DNA of 64,000 bases from Rheinheimera baltica DSM 14885 (GTDB taxonomy: Bacteria; Pseudomonadota; Gammaproteobacteria; Enterobacterales; Alteromonadaceae): assembly GCF_000425345.1 (NCBI RefSeq), contig NZ_AUDG01000003.1, positions 124,001-188,000 of the forward strand, in the 5' to 3' direction. The first letter of the stretch is position 1, and every line of letters begins with the position of its first letter. A program made the translations under genes and the position numbers. Positions 29,269-39,821 of this stretch are shown here, one piece after another. The notes beneath the pieces are model-generated. The model did no database searches, was not told where the DNA came from, and worked only from the letters and a program-made list of their open reading frames with translations.

Positions 29269-30000
29269 ATGGCAAAAGTTTCTATGCGCGACATGCTCCA
29301 GGCGGGCGTGCACTTCGGTCACCAAACTCGTTACTGGAACCCAAAAATGAAGCCTTTCATTTTTGGTGCGCGTAACAAAGTACATATCATCAACCTGGAA
29401 CAAACTGTTCCTATGATGAACGATGCACTGGCATTCATTCAGCAAGTAGCAGCGAAAAAAGGCAAAATCCTGTTCGTTGGTACTAAACGTGCTGCATCTG
29501 AAGCAATCAAAGAAGCTGCAAGCAAGGTTGACCAGTTCTACGTAAACCACCGCTGGTTAGGTGGTATGTTGACTAACTGGAAAACAGTTCGTCAGTCAAT
29601 CAAGCGTTTAAAAGACCTGGAATCGCAAAGCCAGGACGGTACTTTTGACAAGCTGACCAAAAAAGAAGCTTTAGACCGTACCCGTGAAATGGACAAGCTG
29701 GAAAAGAGCTTGGGCGGTATCAAAGATATGGGCGGTTTGCCAGACGTACTGTTCGTTATCGATGCTGACCATGAACACATTGCTATCAAAGAAGCAAACA
29801 ACCTGGGTATTCCAGTTGTTTCAATCGTTGATACCAACTCTGATCCAAAAGGCGTTGACTATGTCGTTCCAGGTAACGATGACGCGATCCGCGCTATCCA
29901 GTTATACCTGGGTGCAGTTGGTCAAGCTATCCTGGAAGGTCGTGACAAAAACATCGAAGTACAGGCAGAAGCTGAATCCTTCGTTGTTGAAGCAGAGTAA
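29269..30000 (+). CDS. rpsB: 30S ribosomal protein S2
   Basis: 243 residues (E. coli 241). Family signatures [24 protein letters not shown] at the start (split here only by position) and the C-terminal [14 protein letters not shown] are intact. Codon usage is strongly biased, as expected for a highly expressed gene. First gene of the rpsB-tsf unit, with a long leader, and followed by two hairpins before tsf. Confidence 0.99.
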   Translation: MAKVSMRDMLQAGVHFGHQTRYWNPKMKPFIFGARNKVHIINLEQTVPMMNDALAFIQQVAAKKGKILFVGTKRAASEAIKEAASKVDQFYVNHRWLGGMLTNWKTVRQSIKRLKDLESQSQDGTFDKLTKKEALDRTREMDKLEKSLGGIKDMGGLPDVLFVIDADHEHIAIKEANNLGIPVVSIVDTNSDPKGVDYVVPGNDDAIRAIQLYLGAVGQAILEGRDKNIEVQAEAESFVVEAE

Positions 30001-30013
30001 TTTCTCTGTCATT

Positions 30014-30073
30014 AGCGCAAGCTAAGCTTGCGCTGACGCAGTGCAAAATTGCGACAGGGGCCTAGGCCCCTGT
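30014..30073 (+). promoter_or_regulatory. Two hairpins in the rpsB-tsf intergenic region
   Basis: A hairpin with 8-bp arms (30015-30022 and 30026-30033) is followed by a perfect 20-bp palindrome (30054-30073, ACAGGGGCCT and its complement). No long T-run follows, so partial attenuation or mRNA processing between rpsB and tsf is more likely than full termination. Confidence 0.5.
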
Positions 30074-30107
30074 TTGTCTAACCAGAATTATTACGAGGGA
30101 AGCTCCC

Positions 30108-30980
30108 ATGGCTGTAACTGCCGCTTTAGTTAAAGAACTTCGCGAGCGCACTGGCGCTGGCATGATGGATTGTAAAAAAGCACTGGAAGAAACTGCCGGT
30201 GATATCGAAGCCGCAATTGATGCGATGCGTAAAAGTGGTTTGGCCAAAGCTGCCAAGAAAGCTGGCCGTATTGCTGCAGAAGGTACTATTATCACTCGCG
30301 TTGCGGACGGTTTAGGTTTAGCCGTTGAATTCAACTGCGAAACCGATTTCGTTGCCCGTGATGCAAGCTTCCTGGCTTTTGCCAACGCAGTTGCTGACTT
30401 AGCACATGCAAACAAGTTATTTACCGCAGAAGCTATCTTAGCCGCTGATTTAAACGGTACTTCAGTTGAAGATACTCGCGCTACACTGGTTGCTAAAATT
30501 GGTGAAAACATCAACGTACGTCGCGCTGCGGTAGTTGAAGGTGCGGTTATCGGTCAATACGTTCACTCAGGTCGTATCGGTGTATTAGCCGTGTTAGACG
30601 GTGGTAACGAAGACATCGCTAAAGACGTTGCAATGCATATTGCTGCAAACAACCCTGGCTTCTTAACACCAGACGACGTACCGTCTGATGTTGTTGATCG
30701 TGAGCGCGAAATCCAAATCGATATCGCTGTTAACTCAGGCAAGCCAAAAGAAATTGCTGAGAAAATGGTTGCAGGCCGTATGAGCAAATTTACTGGTGAA
30801 GTAAGCTTAACCGGTCAGCCATTTGTTAAAGACCCATCAGTATCTGTTGGTGATTTCCTGAAGCAAAGCAACGCCAAAGCCGTATCATTCATCCGTTTAG
30901 AAGTGGGTGAAGGTATTGAGAAGAAAGAAGAAGACTTCGCTGCAGAAGTTGCTGCTCAAATCGCAGCAGCTAAGAAGTAA
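30108..30980 (+). CDS. tsf: Elongation factor Ts
   Basis: 290 residues (E. coli 283). Exchanges GDP for GTP on EF-Tu. Signatures [17 protein letters not shown] at residues 10-26 and [12 protein letters not shown] at about 74-85 are intact. Codon usage is that of a highly expressed gene. GAGGGAAG precedes the ATG. Followed by a terminator that separates the rpsB-tsf pair from pyrH. Confidence 0.99.
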   Translation: MAVTAALVKELRERTGAGMMDCKKALEETAGDIEAAIDAMRKSGLAKAAKKAGRIAAEGTIITRVADGLGLAVEFNCETDFVARDASFLAFANAVADLAHANKLFTAEAILAADLNGTSVEDTRATLVAKIGENINVRRAAVVEGAVIGQYVHSGRIGVLAVLDGGNEDIAKDVAMHIAANNPGFLTPDDVPSDVVDREREIQIDIAVNSGKPKEIAEKMVAGRMSKFTGEVSLTGQPFVKDPSVSVGDFLKQSNAKAVSFIRLEVGEGIEKKEEDFAAEVAAQIAAAKK

Positions 30981-31016
30981 TTTATTCTTCTGCCTAACGG
31001 CAAAACCCGCTAGAAT

Positions 31017-31059
31017 AACCGCGGCTTTCGGTCTTAACGACCGGGCCGCGGTTTTTTTT
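31017..31059 (+). terminator. Rho-independent terminator after tsf
   Basis: A long stem (31017-31025 with 31045-31053, inner stem 31029-31033 with 31039-31043) and eight T bases. Downstream genes may still receive some read-through. Confidence 0.85.
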
Positions 31060-31099
31060 ACCCGCAATATCCCTAATTTACCAGCACTACGAGGATGTC

Positions 31100-31840
31100 A
31101 TGAGCACGAATCCAAAACCGACTTACCGCAGGATCTTATTAAAACTCAGTGGCGAAGCACTGATGGGCGATGAGGGCTTTGGTATTGACCCCAAAGTGCT
31201 GGACCGTATGGCGCAGGAAATCAAAGAACTGGTTGAACTTGGCGTTCAGGTGGGTATTGTTATTGGCGGTGGCAATATCTTCCGTGGTGAAGGCCTGGCT
31301 AAAGCGGGCATGAACCGTGTTGTTGGCGACCACATGGGCATGTTAGCTACAGTGATGAATGGTCTAGCTATGCGTGATGCACTGCACCGCGCTTACGTTA
31401 ACGCCCGCATGATGAGCGCCATTCCGTTAAATGGTGTGTGTGATAACTACAGCTGGGCTGAAGCGATAAGCTTGTTAAAATCAGGCCGTGTTGTCATTTT
31501 CTCTGCCGGTACCGGTAATCCGTTTTTTACCACAGACTCAGCTGCATGTTTACGTGGTATCGAGATTGAAGCTGATGCGGTACTAAAAGCGACTAAAGTT
31601 GATGGTGTGTTTTCTGCAGACCCGGTTAAAGACCCCAGCGCTACACTATATAGCCAACTTACCTATAATGAAGTGTTAGATAAAGAACTTAAAGTGATGG
31701 ATTTAGCGGCATTCACTTTGGCTCGCGATCATAATCTGCAAATTCGGGTGTTTAATATGAACACCGCCGGCGCGTTAAAACGCGTGATTATGGGCGAGCA
31801 AGAAGGCACGGTAATCGACCACGCGGAAAATTTACAGTAA
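31100..31840 (+). CDS. pyrH: UMP kinase
   Basis: 246 residues (E. coli 241). Phosphorylates UMP to UDP; hexameric amino-acid-kinase fold. Seen: [12 protein letters not shown] near the start, [10 protein letters not shown], the GTP/UTP-sensing region and [25 protein letters not shown] with the nucleotide site. ACGAGGATGTC precedes the ATG. Starts the pyrH-frr unit. Confidence 0.98.
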   Translation: MSTNPKPTYRRILLKLSGEALMGDEGFGIDPKVLDRMAQEIKELVELGVQVGIVIGGGNIFRGEGLAKAGMNRVVGDHMGMLATVMNGLAMRDALHRAYVNARMMSAIPLNGVCDNYSWAEAISLLKSGRVVIFSAGTGNPFFTTDSAACLRGIEIEADAVLKATKVDGVFSADPVKDPSATLYSQLTYNEVLDKELKVMDLAAFTLARDHNLQIRVFNMNTAGALKRVIMGEQEGTVIDHAENLQ

Positions 31841-31900
31841 ACTAGTGCGCTTAGTACAGTTTCATGCAACAGCAGCAACGAATAAACAAGGATAAAGATC

Positions 31901-32458
31901 GTGATTAACGACATTATTACAGACAGCAAAGTGCGGATGGAAAAGAGCGTTGATGCGCTTAAAGTACAATTAACTAAAGTGCGCACGGGTCGTGCCCATC
32001 CAAGCTTATTAGACGGTATTTCCGTATCTTACTACGGCAGTGATACGCCACTGCGTCAGGTAGCTAACGTATCAATTGAAGACGCCCGTACTTTAGCCAT
32101 TACTGTATTTGATAAGAGCATGGCGGCGGCAGTAGAAAAAGCCATTATGGCCTCTGACTTGGGGTTAAATCCAATGTCTGCTGGCACGGTCATTCGTGTG
32201 CCGTTACCTGCACTTACAGAAGAGCGTCGTAAAAGCTTGGTTAAGTTAGTGCGTGGCGAAGCTGAAGGTGGCCGTGTTGCCGTGCGTAATATTCGCCGTG
32301 ATGCCAATGCTGATTTAAAAACGCTGCAAAAAGACAAAGAAATTAGTGAAGATGATGAGCGCCGCGCAGCCGAAGAAATTCAAAAAATCACCGACATTTT
32401 TGTGAAAAAAATTGATGAAGTATTAGCTGATAAAGAAAAGGAACTGATGGAAGTGTAA
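31901..32458 (+). CDS. frr: Ribosome recycling factor
   Basis: 185 residues, the same as E. coli. Splits post-termination ribosomes with EF-G. The family core [21 protein letters not shown] and the C-terminal helix region VRNIRRDAN and DEDERRA-like segment are present. It starts at a GTG preceded by AAGGATAAAG. Followed by a terminator. Confidence 0.98.
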   Translation: MINDIITDSKVRMEKSVDALKVQLTKVRTGRAHPSLLDGISVSYYGSDTPLRQVANVSIEDARTLAITVFDKSMAAAVEKAIMASDLGLNPMSAGTVIRVPLPALTEERRKSLVKLVRGEAEGGRVAVRNIRRDANADLKTLQKDKEISEDDERRAAEEIQKITDIFVKKIDEVLADKEKELMEV

Positions 32459-32480
32459 TTTACACTTCTGTTAATGTATC

Positions 32481-32516
32481 AGCGTCGTGACGCTTGGGCT
32501 TTACGGCGCTTTTTTC
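32481..32516 (+). terminator. Rho-independent terminator after frr
   Basis: An 8-bp stem (32481-32488 with 32503-32510, one G.U) with a 14-nt loop and a T-run. Confidence 0.65.
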
Positions 32517-32596
32517 TATTTGGCAGTTTAGTATTGCAAGCAACAAAGTAAATCAGCACAGACTGATTCTCTAAAGTTAAGGACAGGTCGCACGTT

Positions 32597-33361
32597 ATGA
32601 CTGCATTGACGCAGCTCAACCCGCAAAGTTTGCCTAAGCATGTGGCAATTATTATGGATGGTAACGGTCGTTGGGCACAGCGGCAGGGTAAACCACGGGT
32701 TTGGGGGCATAAAAAAGGCGTAGAAGCCGTGCGTCGCAGCGTCAGTTTTTGTCGCGAGCTTGGCATTGAATCGTTAACGCTGTTTGCGTTTAGTAGTGAA
32801 AACTGGCGCCGGCCTGATGAAGAAGTTTCAACGCTCATGCAGCTGTTTCTGCTGGTGTTACAAAGTGAAGTGAAAACATTGCATAAACACAATGTGAGAT
32901 TGAAAGTGGTTGGCGATTTGTCACCCTTTAGTGATAAATTGCGGTTAAGTATCAATAAAGCCGAACAGCTTACGCTCAATAATACTGCACTTACATTAAA
33001 CATTGCAGCGAATTATGGTGGCCGTTGGGATATGGCCAATGCAGCAAGAAATCTGGCAATTCAAGTAGAGCAGGGAGCACTTGCCGCCGAACAAATAGAT
33101 GAGCAATTATTTGCTCAACATGTGCAGATGCATGATCAGGCGGAGGTCGATCTTCTTATCCGAACTGGTGGCGATTTACGCATTAGCAATTTTTTATTGT
33201 GGCAAGCCGCATATGCTGAATTTTGGTTTACTGAAACCTTATGGCCTGATTTTGATCAGCAGGTATTTTCAGAAGCGCTAGCTACTTTTGTCAACCGAGA
33301 GCGACGCTTTGGTTGTACCGGTGAGCAAATCCGGCAACTGGCGACGCAAGGTAAAGGATAA
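32597..33361 (+). CDS. uppS: Isoprenyl transferase (undecaprenyl diphosphate synthase)
   Basis: 254 residues (E. coli 253). Makes the C55 carrier lipid used by peptidoglycan and O-antigen synthesis. Seen: AIIMDGNGRWA with the Mg-binding Asp, FAFSSENWRRP, and the C-terminal IRTGGDLRISNFLLWQ and TLWPDF motifs. First of the lipid/envelope genes that follow the frr terminator; cdsA starts 5 bp after its stop. Confidence 0.98.
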   Translation: MTALTQLNPQSLPKHVAIIMDGNGRWAQRQGKPRVWGHKKGVEAVRRSVSFCRELGIESLTLFAFSSENWRRPDEEVSTLMQLFLLVLQSEVKTLHKHNVRLKVVGDLSPFSDKLRLSINKAEQLTLNNTALTLNIAANYGGRWDMANAARNLAIQVEQGALAAEQIDEQLFAQHVQMHDQAEVDLLIRTGGDLRISNFLLWQAAYAEFWFTETLWPDFDQQVFSEALATFVNRERRFGCTGEQIRQLATQGKG

Positions 33362-33366
33362 CGAGA

Positions 33367-34230
33367 TTGTTTAAACAACGGGTTATTACAGCATTGATTT
33401 TGGCGCCATTAGCATTATTGGCAGTATTTTATTTGCCCCTGGCTGGGTTTGCGTTGTTTATTTCAGGCGCGTTTTTATTAGGGGCATGGGAATGGAGTGG
33501 TCTTTGTAGTTTAGCCAACAACGCCATGCGGGCTGTTTATGTTGGCGTAACCGCCGTTATTTTTGGTGTGTTGTATTGGCAATTGCCTGCACAAGTACTT
33601 TGGCCACTAGAACACAATGTATTGTTAAGTAGCTTGCTGCTAGCGGGCGTTTGTTGGTGGATTCTGGCAGTGGTGTTAGTGCTCACTTACCCAGGAAGTC
33701 AAACTTTTTGGGCGAAAAGTGATTGGGGTAAAGCTTTAATGGGGTGGTTAACGCTAATCCCAGCCTGGGCAGCTATTTTGTTCATCCGTTCAACCGATTA
33801 TACCTCATCCACTTTTACCGGTGCTTGGTTAATATTCTGTTTACTTGCATTGGTATGGGCGGCCGATATTGGCGGTTATATCGTTGGTAAGCCATTTGGT
33901 AAGCGTAAGTTATTGCCACGCGTTAGCCCCGGTAAAACAGTGGAAGGTATGTTAGGTGGTTTGGTACTGGTCGCTGTTGTTGTGACAGTCGTTGCTAAGT
34001 TGCAAGGTTGGCCGGCCCAACTTTGGGTTTGGTATGTTTCGGCATTTTTCCTGACCATACTATCGGTGTTTGGTGATCTTACCGAAAGTATGTTTAAACG
34101 CGTTGCCGGAAAAAAAGACAGTGGTGCGTTTTTACCCGGACACGGCGGAATTTTAGATCGTATTGATAGTTTAACGGCCACAGCACCCTTGTTTGCGATT
34201 ATCGTGGCTGTTTTTGGCGGTTTTTACTGA
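33367..34230 (+). CDS. cdsA: Phosphatidate cytidylyltransferase
   Basis: 287 residues, multi-pass inner-membrane enzyme making CDP-diacylglycerol from phosphatidate and CTP. Eight hydrophobic segments are visible, and the C-terminal signature GKKDSGAFLPGHGGILDRID contains the metal-binding acids. It starts at TTG, spaced behind AACGAGA. Its last base overlaps the dxr start. Confidence 0.97.
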   Translation: MFKQRVITALILAPLALLAVFYLPLAGFALFISGAFLLGAWEWSGLCSLANNAMRAVYVGVTAVIFGVLYWQLPAQVLWPLEHNVLLSSLLLAGVCWWILAVVLVLTYPGSQTFWAKSDWGKALMGWLTLIPAWAAILFIRSTDYTSSTFTGAWLIFCLLALVWAADIGGYIVGKPFGKRKLLPRVSPGKTVEGMLGGLVLVAVVVTVVAKLQGWPAQLWVWYVSAFFLTILSVFGDLTESMFKRVAGKKDSGAFLPGHGGILDRIDSLTATAPLFAIIVAVFGGFY

Positions 34231-35423
34231 TGCGTCAGGTCGTTATTCTTGGCTCTACCGGGTCTATAGGTGTCAGTACTTTGTCGGTACTAGCGGCTCA
34301 TCCAGACGAATATCAGGTCTTAGCACTGACAGCTGCGACGCAATCCGATAAGCTGTTACAGCAGTGTCTTGCAGTAAAACCACGTTTTGCTGCGATGCTT
34401 GATACGGATGCCGCCAATAGATTAGCAACTGAGTTAGCATTGGCAGGGTGCAAAACAGAAGTGTTATCGGGCATAGATGCTCTGTGTCAGTTAGCGGCGC
34501 ACCCGGATGCCGACATTGTTATGGCTGCAATTGTTGGTGCAGCAGGATTGTTACCGACGCTGGCAGCCGTAGAACAAGGTAAAACGGTTCTATTGGCAAA
34601 CAAAGAAGCACTGGTGATGAGTGGTGAGCTGTTTATTAGCAAAGTAAAGCAACATGGTGCAACACTTTTGCCAATTGACAGTGAGCACAATGCTATTTTC
34701 CAGTGTTTGCCACCAGGCTTACAACAGCATACCCATGACCAGACGCTAAAACATTATGGCATCAGCAAACTGTTGCTAACCGGTAGTGGCGGTCCTTTTC
34801 TCAATACACCGCTGAACCAATTTAATGGCATTACTCCAGAGCAAGCCATTGCGCATCCAAATTGGAGTATGGGGCATAAAATTTCAGTCGACAGTGCCAC
34901 CATGATGAATAAAGGCTTAGAGTTTATTGAGGCACGGTGGTTGTTTAACTGCAAAGCTGACGATATCGAGGTGGTTATTCACCCGCAAAGCATTATTCAC
35001 TCGATGGTCCAGTACACTGATGGGTCAGTATTGGCTCAGTTAGGCCAACCCGATATGCGCACCCCAATTGCACATGCACTTGCCTTTCCAAAACGTATTG
35101 CCAGCCCTGTAGCGCCATTAAATTTTAAACAAATGTGTGATTTCACCTTTTCTGAACCTGAGCCTGAGCGATATCCCAACCTGTATCTTGCAATGGCTGC
35201 TTGTGCTTATGGTCAGGGCGCAACGACGGCACTTAATGCGGCGAATGAAATAGCAGTGGCGGCATTTTTGGCTGGGCAAATACGCTTTACCGATATTGCT
35301 CGACTGAATTCAATGAGTCTTGAACATTTTGCTGACTTTAGGGTCAGTACACTGGATGATATATTGGCGCTCGATGAAGATGCACGCCAACAAGCGCAAT
35401 TACTGCTGAGGAAGTTAATTTAA
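34230..35423 (+). CDS. dxr: 1-deoxy-D-xylulose 5-phosphate reductoisomerase
   Basis: 397 residues (E. coli 398). Commits DXP to the MEP isoprenoid pathway, upstream of the UppS substrate. NADPH loop LGSTGSIGVSTL at residues 6-17, metal and substrate loops SEHNAIFQCL and TGSGGPF, and the WSMGHKISVDSATMMNKGLE segment are intact. Also called ispC. Overlaps cdsA and rseP by one base each. Confidence 0.98.
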   Translation: MRQVVILGSTGSIGVSTLSVLAAHPDEYQVLALTAATQSDKLLQQCLAVKPRFAAMLDTDAANRLATELALAGCKTEVLSGIDALCQLAAHPDADIVMAAIVGAAGLLPTLAAVEQGKTVLLANKEALVMSGELFISKVKQHGATLLPIDSEHNAIFQCLPPGLQQHTHDQTLKHYGISKLLLTGSGGPFLNTPLNQFNGITPEQAIAHPNWSMGHKISVDSATMMNKGLEFIEARWLFNCKADDIEVVIHPQSIIHSMVQYTDGSVLAQLGQPDMRTPIAHALAFPKRIASPVAPLNFKQMCDFTFSEPEPERYPNLYLAMAACAYGQGATTALNAANEIAVAAFLAGQIRFTDIARLNSMSLEHFADFRVSTLDDILALDEDARQQAQLLLRKLI

Positions 35424-36778
35424 TGTCCGGTGCGATTTGGAATTTAATGTCGTTTATTGTCGCACTGGGGATACTGATAACTGTGCACGAATTTGGTCAC
35501 TTTTGGGTGGCGAGAAAAAATGGCGTGCTAGTAAAACGTTTTTCCATTGGTTTTGGTAAAGCATTATTGCGCTGGCGAGATAAGCAGGGAACCGAGTTTG
35601 TTATTGCGGCAATCCCGCTTGGTGGCTATGTTCGCATGCTGGATGAACGAGTAGATCCGGTATTACCGCAGTTTAAAAATTTGGCGTTTAACCATAAAAC
35701 GGTTTGGCAACGCATGGCTATTATTGCTGCAGGCCCAGCCGCGAATTTTATCTTTGCCATAGTGGTGTTATGGCTAATGTATATGGTTGGCGTACAAACC
35801 ATGCGGCCAATTATTCAGAATGTTGCGCCACAATCTATTGCGGCTTATGCCGGTATTTCGCCGCAACAACAGATTGTCTCCGTTAATCAGCACCAAGCTA
35901 CCGATGTTAGTAGTGTGAATCTGTTATTAGTAGAACAAATTGGTGACGATACCATCACATTAGGTTTAAAAGACATCGTTACTGAGCGACGTTACAACGT
36001 TGAGTTGGATATCCGTGCCTGGCAGTTTGATCCCGAGAGACAAAGTGTATTCTCTAGCCTGGGCCTTGGCCTGGCAAGGCCACAGGCGCTGACTGAAATT
36101 GCCAGCGTTGCCAAAGGCTCTGCTGCGCAAAGGGCCGGTTTACAAGTCAATGATAAAATACTGCGGATTGCAGATGAAGACATCATTGATTGGAATCAGT
36201 TTCAGCAGATTGTCGCTAATGCACCGGAAAAAGCGTTAAGCCTTGTCGTTGCACGAGACGGTAATGAATTAACACTAATTGCAACTCCTGAGCTTGTGCA
36301 AGCCTCCGATGGTTTTTCTCAAGGTGTACTCGGTGTTACGCCTAAAGTAAGCGAATGGCCACCCGGCGTACTTTACACTCAGCGTTACGGTGCTTTCGCT
36401 GCGATTGGCGCGGGTGTGTCGCACACCTGGCAGCTGACACGGTTAAGTTTTGCCATGATTGGCAAGCTGCTGACGGGAGATGTGTCGGTAAAACATTTAA
36501 GTGGCCCTATTTCTATTGCTCAGGGAGCAGGTGCCACGGCCAGTATAGGCTTGGTAGCTTTTTTATCGTTTTTAGCACTGATAAGTGTTAACTTAGCCGT
36601 CATTAATTTGTTGCCGCTTCCCGTGCTGGATGGCGGACACTTAATGTATATGCTGCTGGAACTAATACGCGGTAAACCTGTCTCTGAAAAGACACAGGAA
36701 ATAGGTTTCAAGTTTGGTGCGCTTATCCTGCTGGTGTTAATGGGAATTGCGCTGCTCAACGACGTTTCTCGTTTGTAA
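35423..36778 (+). CDS. rseP: Regulator of sigma-E protease RseP
   Basis: 451 residues (E. coli 450). Site-2 intramembrane metalloprotease that cleaves RseA and signal peptides. HExxH zinc motif at His22 (HEFGH), two tandem PDZ domains about 115-300, and the C-terminal LDGGH metal motif in the third membrane segment are present. It sits immediately upstream of bamA, joining envelope-stress sensing to outer-membrane assembly. Confidence 0.98.
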   Translation: MSGAIWNLMSFIVALGILITVHEFGHFWVARKNGVLVKRFSIGFGKALLRWRDKQGTEFVIAAIPLGGYVRMLDERVDPVLPQFKNLAFNHKTVWQRMAIIAAGPAANFIFAIVVLWLMYMVGVQTMRPIIQNVAPQSIAAYAGISPQQQIVSVNQHQATDVSSVNLLLVEQIGDDTITLGLKDIVTERRYNVELDIRAWQFDPERQSVFSSLGLGLARPQALTEIASVAKGSAAQRAGLQVNDKILRIADEDIIDWNQFQQIVANAPEKALSLVVARDGNELTLIATPELVQASDGFSQGVLGVTPKVSEWPPGVLYTQRYGAFAAIGAGVSHTWQLTRLSFAMIGKLLTGDVSVKHLSGPISIAQGAGATASIGLVAFLSFLALISVNLAVINLLPLPVLDGGHLMYMLLELIRGKPVSEKTQEIGFKFGALILLVLMGIALLNDVSRL

Positions 36779-36804
36779 ATAACTAATCATAAGTAGTTCA
36801 AATA

Positions 36805-39279
36805 ATGACAATTAACCGATTAGTAGCTGCGATGTTACTTGCCTCGGCCAGTAGCTCGGTGCTTGCTGAAGAATCTTTTACGGTTCAAGATATTCAGGTA
36901 GAAGGCCTGCAACGCGTAGCGCTTGGCGCGGCGTTAAATAATTTGCCTTTCAACGTAGGTGATACCGTTACAGAGTATAATCTGTCTCGCAGTATCCGTA
37001 CTTTATATGGCGCGGGTCATTTCGATGACATCAAAGTATTTCGCGACGGTAATACCGTTATTTATCGCCTGCGTGAACGGCCTACGATTAACGCGATTGA
37101 GTTTGATGGCAACAAAGACATCAAAGAAGAGCAGTTAATTGAAAGCTTGTCCGGCAATAAAGTCGAAGTAGGCGAGCCACTAGATAAGACAACACTTAAA
37201 AGCATTGAAAACGGCTTGACTGAGTTTTATCACGGTGTGGGTAAGTATCAAGCTGACGTTGAAGTTGAAGTGACTTATTTACCGCGTAATCGGGTTAATC
37301 TGAAAGTTAAGTTTGAAGAAGGTGATGCAGCCTCCGTTCGGCAGATAAACATTGTAGGTAATACCCTGTTTTCTGATGAAGAGCTGCTGAAAAATATTGA
37401 GTCTCAACAAGACTTACCTTGGTGGCGATTTATGTCATCAGATCGGTATCAAAAGCAAACGCTTAACGGCGATATAGAAAAGATAACGAGTTATTATCTT
37501 GATCGCGGTTATCTGCGGTTTAGAATCGATTCTGAACAGGTTTCAGTAAGTCCGGACAAAGAATCTGTATATGTCACGTTAAACGTGACTGAAGGCGAAA
37601 AGTACACCATCAAAGGTGTGAAATTTGTTGGTGATCTTATCGGTCAAGACGAATTTATTACTCAGGTTTTGCCGTTAAAAGATGGTCAGCTTTATAATGG
37701 TGCACTGGTAACTTACACCGAAGAGAGCATTGCTAAGTTGCTGGCTCGGTTTGGCTACGCTAACTCAAAGGTACGTACCATACCGCAAGTAAACGATGAT
37801 ACTAAAGAAGTTGAGTTGACAATAAGCGTTGACCCTGGCAAACGTGTCTATGTGCGCCGTATCAATATGATGGGCAATAGCACGACCAAGGATGAAGTAT
37901 TACGCCGGGAACTGCGCCAGATGGAAGGTGCATGGTTATCAAATGATTCGCTGGAGTTATCTAAACAGCGTATTCAGCGTCTGCCTTATATTGAGTCAGT
38001 TGAGTTTGAAACAGCACCTGTTGCAGGTGAAGATGATTTAATTGATATTGGCTTTACAGTCAAAGAGCAACCTTCAGGCAGTTTTAATGCCGGTATTTCT
38101 TATGGCGACTATATGGGATTGTCCTTCCAGATTGGTGTGCAACAAGAAAATTTCCTTGGTAGCGGTAACAGTGCAGGCATAAACTTAAACACCAATAAAT
38201 ATCAAAAAACGTTAAGCTTTTCTTATACTGATCCTTACTTTACATTAGACGGTGTGAGTTTAGGCGGCCAGATATTTTACAGCGATTTAGATTACGGTTC
38301 GTCTAATCTTGAAGCTTACGACTATACCCGTTATGGTTTTGGCGCCAGTATTGGTTATCCAATAAACGAATATAACCGGTTAAATTTTGGTGCTAATTAC
38401 GTTGTAAACAAGATTAACTCTATAAGTGATTACGATCAGTTGCGCCACTTCAGAGCGGTCTTGCTTGACGCGGAAAACCCTGACGGCGGCTACAATTTTA
38501 CCAACTACGAATTGTCTGCAGGCTGGGTGCGTAGCACATTGAACCGTGGTTTGTTTCCAACTGCAGGTCACTATCTGGGCGCAAACATCAAAGTTACAGC
38601 GCCAAGCTCTGACTTAAAATACTTCAAAACCTCGTTTGAAGGGCGAAACTATATTCCGTTAAGTACTGATCATAGTTGGTCGTTTTTATCGAAACTTGAA
38701 GTGGGGTACGGTAATGGCTATGGCAGTAAAAATGGTTACGATTACACGCTACCGTTTACCGAAAACTACTATGGCGGTGGCCAGAATATTCGTGGCTTTG
38801 AAAGCCGGATCATCGGACCGCATGCTGTTATCTTAGGCGCAACCTCAGTACCAGGATTGCCAGGCGATGGTGGCAGTTTTCCTAGTACACCGGAAAATGA
38901 TATTTATGATGTATCACAACGCTCAACAGGCGGCAACGCTATGGCTATTGCTACGTTAGAGTTGATAACGCCTACGCCATTTTTAAGTGACGACTATCGC
39001 AATTCCGTGCGTACCAGTTTTTTTGTTGATGTAGGTAATATCTGGGATACTGAGTTTGATATTAATAGATATGATGGATTAACACAGGTTTCCAGTAGCC
39101 AACGTAGACCAAAACTGGCAGATTACGCCGATGCTGGTTTGATTCGCGCCACTGCTGGTGTATCGTTACAATGGATTTCGCCAATGGGTCCTTTAACCTT
39201 CAGCTTGGCGAAAATTATTAAAAAGCAAGAAGGTGATTTGCAAGAGAACTTTAGTTTTAATATAGGTACAACTTTCTAG
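36805..39279 (+). CDS. bamA: Outer membrane protein assembly factor BamA
   Basis: 824 residues (E. coli 810). Signal peptide with cleavage after SVLA (about residue 21), five POTRA domains about 22-425 in the periplasm, then a 16-strand beta-barrel with the conserved IRGFE motif in loop 6 (about residue 665) and the C-terminal terminal Phe. Ends in TAG, which shows UAG is a normal stop in this genome. Followed by skp after 23 bp. Confidence 0.99.
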   Translation: MTINRLVAAMLLASASSSVLAEESFTVQDIQVEGLQRVALGAALNNLPFNVGDTVTEYNLSRSIRTLYGAGHFDDIKVFRDGNTVIYRLRERPTINAIEFDGNKDIKEEQLIESLSGNKVEVGEPLDKTTLKSIENGLTEFYHGVGKYQADVEVEVTYLPRNRVNLKVKFEEGDAASVRQINIVGNTLFSDEELLKNIESQQDLPWWRFMSSDRYQKQTLNGDIEKITSYYLDRGYLRFRIDSEQVSVSPDKESVYVTLNVTEGEKYTIKGVKFVGDLIGQDEFITQVLPLKDGQLYNGALVTYTEESIAKLLARFGYANSKVRTIPQVNDDTKEVELTISVDPGKRVYVRRINMMGNSTTKDEVLRRELRQMEGAWLSNDSLELSKQRIQRLPYIESVEFETAPVAGEDDLIDIGFTVKEQPSGSFNAGISYGDYMGLSFQIGVQQENFLGSGNSAGINLNTNKYQKTLSFSYTDPYFTLDGVSLGGQIFYSDLDYGSSNLEAYDYTRYGFGASIGYPINEYNRLNFGANYVVNKINSISDYDQLRHFRAVLLDAENPDGGYNFTNYELSAGWVRSTLNRGLFPTAGHYLGANIKVTAPSSDLKYFKTSFEGRNYIPLSTDHSWSFLSKLEVGYGNGYGSKNGYDYTLPFTENYYGGGQNIRGFESRIIGPHAVILGATSVPGLPGDGGSFPSTPENDIYDVSQRSTGGNAMAIATLELITPTPFLSDDYRNSVRTSFFVDVGNIWDTEFDINRYDGLTQVSSSQRRPKLADYADAGLIRATAGVSLQWISPMGPLTFSLAKIIKKQEGDLQENFSFNIGTTF

Positions 39280-39302
39280 ATTAGAAAAATAGGGAACAAA
39301 AG

Positions 39303-39821
39303 ATGTTAAAGACACATGCAGTAAAATCGGCGATTATTTTAGTAGCAGGTTTATTAATGGCAGGTACTGTTGCTGCCAAAGAAATGAAAATTGCTTATGT
39401 TGATGTGCAGGCCGTAGCCGCTAAGATTCCTCAAGCTGTTGCCATGCAGGAAACGATTAAAAAAGAATTTTCTGATCGCATTGAAGCGGTAAATAAGTTG
39501 GAAAAAGATATTGGCTTTAACATTGAAAAGCTGCGTCGTGATGGCCCAACGATGAGTGAACAGCAACAAGAGGAACTGAAAGTTGCTGTTACTAACCAAC
39601 GCAAGCAGTATGAAGAGTTAGCGCGCCCGCTGGATGAAGAAATTCGTACACGCCAGGCAGAAGAGCGCAACAAAGTGCTGGCGTTGATTAAAACGGCTAT
39701 TGATGTCGTTGCTGAGCGTGAAAAAATCGATATGGTATTAAACTCTGGTGCAGCAGTCTATGCCAAACCTGAATTTGATATCTCTGAAGCGGTTATGACT
39801 CAGGTTAGCAAAGCGAAATAA
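39303..39821 (+). CDS. skp: Periplasmic chaperone Skp (OmpH family)
   Basis: 172 residues (E. coli 161) with a signal peptide ending near VAAK (about residue 25). The mature part is mostly helical with a long coiled coil about 45-125, the tentacles that hold unfolded outer-membrane proteins. Position between bamA and lpxD is conserved. Sequence similarity within this family is low, so the call rests on length, helical pattern and place. Confidence 0.95.
   Translation: MLKTHAVKSAIILVAGLLMAGTVAAKEMKIAYVDVQAVAAKIPQAVAMQETIKKEFSDRIEAVNKLEKDIGFNIEKLRRDGPTMSEQQQEELKVAVTNQRKQYEELARPLDEEIRTRQAEERNKVLALIKTAIDVVAEREKIDMVLNSGAAVYAKPEFDISEAVMTQVSKAK

Noticed and set aside
29091-29375. A 94-codon frame in the rpsB leader and 5' end
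   Set aside because: It overlaps rpsB in another frame and begins at a non-supported start; the region is better read as the rpsB leader.
36658-36687. Possible sigma-E promoter (GGAACTA ... TCTGA) inside rseP upstream of bamA
   Set aside because: The spacing of 18 bp between the boxes is longer than the usual 15-16 bp, so I do not call it, although E. coli has such a promoter nearby.
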